The position numbers were made by a program, and so were the translations under genes. DNA of 6,065 nucleotides from Syntrophaceae bacterium UBA6255 (GTDB taxonomy: Bacteria; Desulfobacterota; Syntrophia; Syntrophales; Smithellaceae): NCBI GenBank assembly GCA_002441205.1, contig DJVN01000295.1, positions 3,624-9,688 on the forward strand, given 5' to 3'. Positions within the stretch are counted from its first letter, which is position 1; every line of letters begins with the position of its first letter. Positions 1-4,859 of this stretch are shown one piece after another. Under the pieces are notes generated by a model. It was not told the origin of the DNA. It made no database searches and worked only from the letters and a program-made list of their open reading frames with translations.

Positions 1-609
1 GGCTACATTGACGGACCGGTGCGCGTCATTGTTCATACCAAAAACATAACGCCATTGGTATTTGGTATCCCCGCCAGCTCAACGGAACAGGATATTCTTT
101 ATTATCATACATACGCAGAATTTCCTTTCGCAGTTAAATTTCCGATTAAGCCATCCAGGTTTCATGCGATTATTGTCGATGATTTTAGAAACAGCATCGG
201 ATGGAAATTTTATTCTTCTACCAATTTGGCGGGACATGTTATTGACGGCAAGATGGATGAATCAGATAAATTGCTGAATCTATCGCCGTGGAAATGGAGT
301 GTTCTTACCAATGATAAATTCGCGTTCTGGTCGCGATGCATACCGCCGCCGGCGTCTCCTATAAAACCTTATCTGTATTTTAATGATGATGCGAATGCTG
401 TCGATGATGGCGAAGATATTAAGGGAGAACTTCCAGGTATCGGCTATGATTTTAAAGAAGGTTGGCTGAATTTAAAAACCGATTTCATAAAGTTTAATCT
501 TTTACATTTTTACACAAAAGCTTACAGCCGTGGCATGGAAAAAGAAATCCTGAATGTGCATGATCACCCATTGAAAACGTCGGTAAAACCATTTAATGTA
601 GATGAATAA
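1..609 (+). CDS. Hypothetical protein, 3' part only (5' end outside window)
   Basis: The reading frame is open from the first base to the TAA at 607-609, giving 202 visible residues. It has no start of its own with a ribosome-binding site: a GTG at 19 is in frame, but residues before it (GYIDGP) continue smoothly into the rest, so the gene most likely begins upstream of the window. I do not recognise a named domain. The opening DGPVRVIV stretch, followed by alternating hydrophobic/polar segments rich in Phe, Tyr and Trp, resembles hypothetical proteins I loosely remember from deltaproteobacteria; this is memory of style, not a match. There is no transmembrane helix or obvious catalytic motif in the visible part, and the many short beta-like stretches fit a beta-rich, possibly exported protein. 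A strong terminator follows the stop within 10 bases, so this is the last gene of its transcript. Real coding is likely; the function is unknown. Confidence 0.75.
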   Translation, partial: GYIDGPVRVIVHTKNITPLVFGIPASSTEQDILYYHTYAEFPFAVKFPIKPSRFHAIIVDDFRNSIGWKFYSSTNLAGHVIDGKMDESDKLLNLSPWKWSVLTNDKFAFWSRCIPPPASPIKPYLYFNDDANAVDDGEDIKGELPGIGYDFKEGWLNLKTDFIKFNLLHFYTKAYSRGMEKEILNVHDHPLKTSVKPFNVDE

Positions 610-617
610 TCAGCTGT

Positions 618-665
618 TTCTGCCCTCATTCGCTTTTGTGTGCGTTTGAGGGCAGAATTCTTTTT
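618..665 (+). terminator. Rho-independent terminator after the left-edge gene
   Basis: An 11-bp perfect stem pairs TTCTGCCCTCA (618-628) with TGAGGGCAGAA (647-657). The 18-base loop can add a further 3-bp inner stem (CGC 631-633 with GCG 642-644). The stem is followed at once by the T-rich TTCTTTTT (658-665). It lies 8 bases after the stop of the upstream gene, the classical position and form of an intrinsic terminator. Confidence 0.9.
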
Positions 666-880
666 CCGATACCCACGCGAAGATGTAAAAAATTATCCGT
701 TGAAGAATTTAAAGATTAGAGACTATCGGTGTCCCAATAATCTTTCGCTTTATTTTGACCATGACGGTCACGGTAATCAATCACTGCCTGTAATAAATAA
801 TTTGTCAGTCGTGATGAAAATGAAATCTTTCCATCCATTGCAACTCAATTCCCGCAACGCATCTTGCGGTTAATATTTAC
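666..880. other. Intergenic region with no supported gene
   Basis: Between the terminator and the promoter I see no credible gene. The only sizeable open frame on the + strand starts inside the terminator hairpin (GTG at 640), has no ribosome-binding site and shows no recognisable protein pattern. A small 6-bp hairpin (CCGCAA 852-857 with TTGCGG 864-869) lacks a T run. The stretch is AT-rich and probably an upstream spacer or regulatory region for the lipoprotein gene. Confidence 0.5.
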
Positions 881-909
881 TTGACACATAATATAGTGTC
901 TCTTATTCT
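881..909 (+). promoter_or_regulatory. Sigma70-like promoter for the lipoprotein gene
   Basis: A perfect -35 box TTGACA (881-886) is separated by exactly 17 bases from TATTCT (904-909), a four-of-six match to TATAAT. Transcription would begin near 916, leaving a leader of roughly 85 bases before the ATG at 1000. The promoter sits downstream of a terminator and upstream of the only + strand gene that follows, which supports the assignment. The start site is inferred, not observed. Confidence 0.6.
883..900. promoter_or_regulatory. Inverted repeat over -35/spacer, possible operator
   Basis: GACAC (883-887) and GTGTC (896-900) form a perfect 5-bp inverted repeat around an 8-base A/T core. It begins inside the -35 box and fills most of the spacer. 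A dimeric repressor bound here would block RNA polymerase. The arms are short, so chance is possible. A second inverted repeat, CTTAT (902-906) with ATAAG (917-921), covers the -10 box and the likely start site. Confidence 0.35.
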
Positions 910-999
910 TTATGGCATAAGAAGTTTGTATTAATTCAAGCCATTTATTTTACCGTACGGACGCAGCGTTATATTGGAAAGAGAGATAAATATTCAGAT

Positions 1000-2304
1000 A
1001 TGAAAATGATATCATATATATTGTTGATAAACTGCTCATTATTGTTGTACGCATGCGCGATTAATACGGATATTATCATTGATCAGGATTCAGAAAATAT
1101 TGTTAGCGCAGATATTATAAATGATGAGGATATGAAACGCGTTGAAGCAATCAAAATGAATTCGACCGGTGTTTTAAAAAGAGCATTTGATCTTGAAGAT
1201 GAACATAGGAAGCTTACGCTGAATGAAACCAAAAAATTACTTGGCATTTTACATGATAGATTTAAGCAAAGCGGTTTGTCCGTCAGCGCCTTTGAAGATC
1301 GGGTACTGAAACGAATGCGTCGTGATCTTGAAATTATCAATGCGTTTAACAAAAAACTGGAAGAAGCGAAGGACCGCGAAAAAGATGACGGATATAAATT
1401 ATGCAAACATAACAGGCTCATGGAAATTATTAGCGGTTCTGAAACTATAGTGAAAGAATATACAGAAGATATGGTCAACGGGATTTTACCTGAAGAATTT
1501 GAAAAATCTCTTGCCAAGATGACGACACTGGAACGCAATAAAGAGGACAAAATTGTTAGCGGGTCATTCATGGCTACTCGTTTTAAAGGGGCTATAATAA
1601 CCATGTTGGTCGCTCTTAAAGGTGACAACGCAAATGCGTCAAAGCTGGATTTGCCAAAAGAACGTAATAGGACGTGGAGGGATTACAGTGTCGTGTTTCA
1701 TACAATTCCTTTGCCTAAGAAAATTGATCAATTGTCGATTCATCCGAATTTTGAGTCCTTCACCTATTATTACAAGAATGCGGCCGGCCCGCCGCAAGGA
1801 GAGATGGGTTTCCCCCACAGTGGATACTTTCCAGACGGTCATCATGCCAGAAATCCACATAAGGGCATATCTAACCCTGAAGATTGTTCCTCCTGGGTGC
1901 TCCACCGGATATTAAATGCCAAATATTCGGTTACTTCTTATAATATCACGCAGTTTTTTAGAATTAAAACCGGAATCAGAATAAGCAATAAAAATTACGA
2001 CAAGACTCGTGAATATGGTTGGCTTAATTCTGTATTAACTCCTGTGCGGGCACCTAAGGTGCAGACGGTCATAAAGCCCGGCTACGTGTTATGCATACGA
2101 CGGCCAGAAGCAGAGGGCGTAGTGATTCCAGGTAAAAATTATGGTGTCTCTGGTCACGTAGCTATCGCATTATTTGCTACAGATACGCATATTATTGCCT
2201 TAGCTTGCACGCGCGATGTTCCGATTATGGAAGGAATTGGCGTTCAAAAGATAAGCTTGGAAACAGAAAAAAACAGCGATATTATGATTTTAGGTCATAA
2301 ATGA
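1000..2304 (+). CDS. Predicted lipoprotein with C-terminal NlpC/P60-like cysteine peptidase domain
   Basis: 434 residues. The N-terminus (MKM, then a hydrophobic stretch at residues 4-18) ends in LYAC with Cys19, a usable though slightly unusual lipobox (Tyr at -2), so the mature protein would be lipidated at Cys19 and membrane-anchored. Residues about 40-210 are highly charged and Glu/Lys-rich, probably a helical or coiled-coil stalk. The C-terminal part (about 290-430) has DCSSW with Cys296 as candidate nucleophile, an IKPGYVL strand (358-364) like the 'PGD' strand of NlpC/P60 enzymes, and SGHVAIAL with His386 as candidate general base. This Cys-then-His order and spacing match NlpC/P60 papain-fold peptidases or amidases, which usually cut cell-wall peptides. 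The usual third polar residue (His/Asn/Gln about 12 after the His) is not obvious. The start is chosen because the signal peptide begins there; the ribosome-binding site (GGAAAGAGAG, 976-985) is rather distant, 14 bases away. Coding is confident; the peptidase call is moderate. Confidence 0.72.
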   Translation: MKMISYILLINCSLLLYACAINTDIIIDQDSENIVSADIINDEDMKRVEAIKMNSTGVLKRAFDLEDEHRKLTLNETKKLLGILHDRFKQSGLSVSAFEDRVLKRMRRDLEIINAFNKKLEEAKDREKDDGYKLCKHNRLMEIISGSETIVKEYTEDMVNGILPEEFEKSLAKMTTLERNKEDKIVSGSFMATRFKGAIITMLVALKGDNANASKLDLPKERNRTWRDYSVVFHTIPLPKKIDQLSIHPNFESFTYYYKNAAGPPQGEMGFPHSGYFPDGHHARNPHKGISNPEDCSSWVLHRILNAKYSVTSYNITQFFRIKTGIRISNKNYDKTREYGWLNSVLTPVRAPKVQTVIKPGYVLCIRRPEAEGVVIPGKNYGVSGHVAIALFATDTHIIALACTRDVPIMEGIGVQKISLETEKNSDIMILGHK

Positions 2305-2311
2305 GTAAAAT

Positions 2312-2344
2312 CCATTTAATGAAGAGTCAAGAAGACTTAATTGG
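2312..2344 (-). terminator. Weak hairpin in the convergent junction, possible terminator
   Basis: The 68-bp gap between the two convergent genes holds an imperfect hairpin. Inner arms are AGTC (2325-2328) and GACT (2334-2337) with a 5-base loop. After an asymmetric bulge, outer arms CCATTTA and TAATTGG pair at six of seven positions. Read on the minus strand it is followed by ATTTTAC, a poor U tract; on the plus strand there is none. It could weakly end the mobB transcript. No better terminator is visible for either gene, so confidence is low. Confidence 0.25.
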
Positions 2345-2372
2345 ATCCATGCTGTGTTTAGAAATAAAAGGA

Positions 2373-2879
2373 CTAGGCAAGTTTTGGCTTTAGAAATTTG
2401 TTTTCAATTAAGTCAGTGATACTTCTTATATCATTGATATCAAAACAGAGAACGTCAGTATCCAGATGTGCATCAGCGGCAATAGCTAAAAGATTATCTT
2501 CTTTCCCGCACAGCAACTCTCGTTTAAGCTCGGAGCGAAAAACTTCAATTTTTGGAAAAGGGTTTCCCTTGAAACCTTCGGCCAGGATGACATCCGCGTT
2601 TTTAATATAGTTATTCCTGATCTCATCAAGAGAATAGTCATGTTTAATATCTTCAATCAAAGCCACCCGAGAGGGACAGGCAATGACTGTCGCGCAAGCG
2701 CCAGCTTTTTTATGTCGCCAGCTGTCCTTGCCTTCGTGGTCGATATCAAAGCCATGCTTATTGTGCTTGATAGTCGCGACCCGGTATCCCCTTTTAATCA
2801 GTTCGGGAATGAGTTTCTCCACCAGCGTTGTTTTACCGGAATTGGATTTGCCGACGATGGAAATAATGGGGATGGACAT
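2373..2879 (-). CDS. mobB: Molybdopterin-guanine dinucleotide biosynthesis protein MobB
   Basis: A cytoplasmic P-loop GTP-binding protein that assists MobA in attaching GMP to molybdopterin, giving the guanine dinucleotide cofactor of DMSO-reductase-family molybdo- and tungsto-enzymes such as formate dehydrogenases. The 168 residues are normal full length. Walker A is GKSNSGKTT (10-18). Family hallmarks follow: TIKHNKHGFDID (36-47), KDSWRHKKAGA (51-61), VILAEGFK (97-104), PKIEVFR (109-115) and LAIAAD (131-136). The ATG at 2879 has AAAGGA (2895-2890) 10 bases upstream, and this site overlaps the stop of the fabI-like gene; the gap is 14 bp, so it is very likely the last gene of the fab-type operon. 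MobA is not in the window. Why mobB travels with acyl-chain genes is not explained by its function. The identification itself is secure. Confidence 0.93.
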   Translation of the reverse strand: MSIPIISIVGKSNSGKTTLVEKLIPELIKRGYRVATIKHNKHGFDIDHEGKDSWRHKKAGACATVIACPSRVALIEDIKHDYSLDEIRNNYIKNADVILAEGFKGNPFPKIEVFRSELKRELLCGKEDNLLAIAADAHLDTDVLCFDINDIRSITDLIENKFLKPKLA

Positions 2880-2893
2880 TTTAATATTATCCT

Positions 2894-3685
2894 TTAACGC
2901 ATTGCCTTGTTAACAATGTCCTGGTCAAAATAATTGCAGGACATTCCGGCATCCACCACAATGCCGGTGGCGTTAACCCCACTGGAAACGGGCGAAAGCA
3001 GGAACAAAACGGTATTGGCAACTTCTTCTGTTTTGAGTGCGGCCTTTCTCAGGGTCAATTGTTCAGCGAATAAATAATTGTTAACATATCCCGGAATTCC
3101 CGCGGAAGCCGATGTTTTTAAAGGTCCGGCACAAACAGCATTGACACGGACTTTAGATATTTCCGATAAAGATTTTGCAAGAAATGACACCGTTGCGTCA
3201 AGAGCGGCCTTGATTGGTCCCATGTACCCGTAGGCGGTCGCGCGGGTGTTGCTGATGGAAATGGTGACAATGGAAGCGTTTTCTTCAAGAGAATTTTTCA
3301 AGGCATTAGCGATGGCCACCAGCGAAAAACAGGAAATATTGGTTGCTTGCAGGTAATCCTGTGCTTTGGTTTCGTGAAACGGTTTGAGCCCTTCGCTGTA
3401 ATTGGCAAAAGCGATGGAATGAACAAAACCGGAAAGCTTGATGTTATTTTTTTGAAAATATTCACCAAGTTGATTGTTGCTTTGCGTGTTTTCTACATCA
3501 CAAATTAAAATAGTGCTGTCGGGAAAAAGCTTTTGCGCTCTATCTTTATTTTCTTCGCTTTGCACGGAAAAAATCACCTTTGCGCCATTTTCGATCAGGC
3601 CTTTGGCCACAAAAAAAGCAACGCTCTTTTTATTGGCCACCCCAGTCACCAGAAATGTTTTTCCTGACACTTGCAGAAAGTCCAT
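2894..3685 (-). CDS. fabI: Divergent FabI-like enoyl-ACP reductase (SDR family)
   Basis: 263 residues, the usual FabI length. FabI reduces the trans-2 double bond of enoyl-ACP with NAD(P)H, the last step of each elongation round. FabI-specific features are the cofactor loop TGVANKKSVAFFVA (14-27) in place of the ordinary SDR glycine motif, CDV (62-64), VHSIAFA (88-94), the Tyr152-X6-Lys159 pair in AYGYMGPIKAALDA, and CAGPLKTSASAGIPG (185-199), matching the substrate-loop region of FabI. Oddity: the second active-site tyrosine of typical FabI (Tyr146 in the E. coli enzyme, about ten residues before the catalytic Tyr) is missing; the segment reads TISISNTRA and is about one residue shorter. The C-terminal DAGMSC replaces the common DGG. 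These changes suggest a paralogue with an altered substrate or even reaction. The ATG is fixed by AAGAGG (3696-3691) 5 bases upstream, overlapping the fabZ stop. The family is secure; the exact activity is not. Confidence 0.85.
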   Translation of the reverse strand: MDFLQVSGKTFLVTGVANKKSVAFFVAKGLIENGAKVIFSVQSEENKDRAQKLFPDSTILICDVENTQSNNQLGEYFQKNNIKLSGFVHSIAFANYSEGLKPFHETKAQDYLQATNISCFSLVAIANALKNSLEENASIVTISISNTRATAYGYMGPIKAALDATVSFLAKSLSEISKVRVNAVCAGPLKTSASAGIPGYVNNYLFAEQLTLRKAALKTEEVANTVLFLLSPVSSGVNATGIVVDAGMSCNYFDQDIVNKAMR

Positions 3686-3694
3686 ATCAACCTC

Positions 3695-4111
3695 TTATTG
3701 CTCCGGCGGAAGAAGTGCCGCCTGAAAAATGATTCTTAAAATGAGTTGATCCCCGATATGAATCGTCCCGCTCATATAATAAGCGTTATCCACCTGATCA
3801 TCAAGGGTAACCTTCATGGTCAACGTATCGCCAGGCCGGGCGAAATTTTTAAATTTGGTATCTTTAATCCGGGTGACGACACCAAGGCCCGGCTGATGGC
3901 TTGCTCCCATCAAAATGGCTCCGGTCTGAAAACAGGCTTCGCACAACAATACTCCGGGCATGATGGGATTGCCGGGGAAATGGCCTTGGAAAAAATATTC
4001 GTCCTCCCTCAATGTCCTCTGTGTCGTGATGGAATTACCATCTCTCGTGATAATCTTATCGACAAAAAGAAACGGCGGACGCTGAGGGATGGCAGCCAGA
4101 ACGTCTTCCAT
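3695..4111 (-). CDS. fabZ: FabZ-like 3-hydroxyacyl-ACP dehydratase
   Basis: 138 residues forming a single hot-dog domain, the normal FabZ size. It removes water from 3-hydroxyacyl-ACP to make trans-2-enoyl-ACP in the cytoplasm. The active-site segment is intact: GHFPGNPIMPGVLLCEA with His44 and Glu58 as the catalytic pair. Early IPQRPPFLFVDKI (8-20) matches the FabZ start pattern, and KFKNFARPGDTL (86-97) is the conserved central strand region. The start codon overlaps the fabG stop in TAATG, and GGAGGT (4122-4117) lies 5 bases upstream, so translation is probably coupled to fabG. Its place between fabG and a fabI-like gene means the three supply consecutive steps of chain elongation. Whether this is the cell's main FabZ or a dedicated copy cannot be seen here; the neighbouring FAD oxidoreductase favours a dedicated role. 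Confidence 0.92.
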   Translation of the reverse strand: MEDVLAAIPQRPPFLFVDKIITRDGNSITTQRTLREDEYFFQGHFPGNPIMPGVLLCEACFQTGAILMGASHQPGLGVVTRIKDTKFKNFARPGDTLTMKVTLDDQVDNAYYMSGTIHIGDQLILRIIFQAALLPPEQ

Positions 4112-4851
4112 TACAGACCTCCGGCTACGGTGATGGTTGTTCCGGTAATATAAGAAGCTTCGCGGCTGGCTAAAAACAAAACCGCGTGTGCCACTTCCTG
4201 TCGCTTGCCGAAACGTTTGAGCGGAATCATTTTCAAGTATTCCTTGCGCTGTTCTTCGGGGAGATCCCCGATGAGTTCCGTATCGATAAATCCCGGAGAA
4301 ACGCAGTTGACGGTGATACCTTTTTTGGCAACTTCTTTGGACAAGGATTTGGTCATGGCCAATTGGCCGGCTTTGGATGCCGCGTAGTTGGCCTGTCCCT
4401 GAAAGCCGATCTCTCCGCCCAGTGAACTGATATTGATGATTCGTCCGAAACGACCGGACATAAAGCGGGGAATAATTTCACGCGACATGTAAAAAGATCC
4501 GGTCAGATTGACCTCCAAAACCTTGTTCCATTGTTCGTCCGTCATGAGTGCCGCGACCGCATCCTGCCGGATGCCCGAATTGTTCACCAGCACTTCCAGC
4601 GACTGATATTTTTCGTCCAGATATTTAAAAAGCTCTTTCACCGCCCGGGAAGACGAGACATCATGTTTTTGAATATCCACCCTATCCGCAAATTGTTCAT
4701 TTTTATTTTTAAATTCGTTCGCAGCAGCATCGTGGGATGAATAGACAGCAATAACTGTTGCGCCGGCATTGAGAAAAGCTTCCGCGATTCCCGCTCCGAT
4801 TCCCCGTGTCCCTCCGGTGACAATAACTCTCTGATTGCTGAAATCAAACAT
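4111..4851 (-). CDS. fabG: FabG-like 3-oxoacyl-ACP reductase (classical SDR)
   Basis: 246 residues. It reduces 3-oxoacyl-ACP to 3-hydroxyacyl-ACP with NADPH. The classical SDR layout is complete: TGGTRGIG (12-19) for cofactor binding, HDVS (63-66), NNSG (90-93, where NNAG is commoner), Asn115, Ser143, Tyr156 and Lys160 in NYAASKAG as the catalytic tetrad, SPGFIDTEL (185-193) and a C-terminal ITGTTITVAGG tail. I chose the ATG at 4851 because GAGGTG (4861-4856) is ideally spaced before it. An in-frame TTG at 4863 would add MRCL, but it overlaps that Shine-Dalgarno and the stop of the upstream gene. The gap to the upstream oxidoreductase is 8 bp, and the stop overlaps the fabZ start by one base. 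Many SDRs look like FabG, so substrate specificity is inferred from the neighbouring fabZ and fabI-like genes. Confidence 0.9.
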   Translation of the reverse strand: MFDFSNQRVIVTGGTRGIGAGIAEAFLNAGATVIAVYSSHDAAANEFKNKNEQFADRVDIQKHDVSSSRAVKELFKYLDEKYQSLEVLVNNSGIRQDAVAALMTDEQWNKVLEVNLTGSFYMSREIIPRFMSGRFGRIINISSLGGEIGFQGQANYAASKAGQLAMTKSLSKEVAKKGITVNCVSPGFIDTELIGDLPEEQRKEYLKMIPLKRFGKRQEVAHAVLFLASREASYITGTTITVAGGL

Positions 4852-4859
4852 AAGGCACC

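Noticed and set aside
852..869. Hairpin CCGCAA/TTGCGG just upstream of the promoter as a terminator
   Set aside because: The stem is only 6 bp and is followed by TTAATATTTAC rather than a T run; the strong terminator at 618-665 already ends the upstream transcript.
640..873. Open frame of 77 codons on the + strand between the terminator and the promoter
   Set aside because: Its GTG start lies inside the terminator stem-loop, there is no ribosome-binding site, and the translation has no recognisable pattern.
1083..1628. Open frame of 181 codons antisense to the lipoprotein gene
   Set aside because: The translation is Ser/Leu/Arg-rich low-complexity sequence typical of the complement of a Glu/Lys-rich gene; the sense frame has a signal peptide and domain motifs.
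3746..4153. Open frame of 135 codons on the + strand opposite fabZ
   Set aside because: The minus strand carries intact FabZ motifs in the same region; this frame is a shadow without family features.
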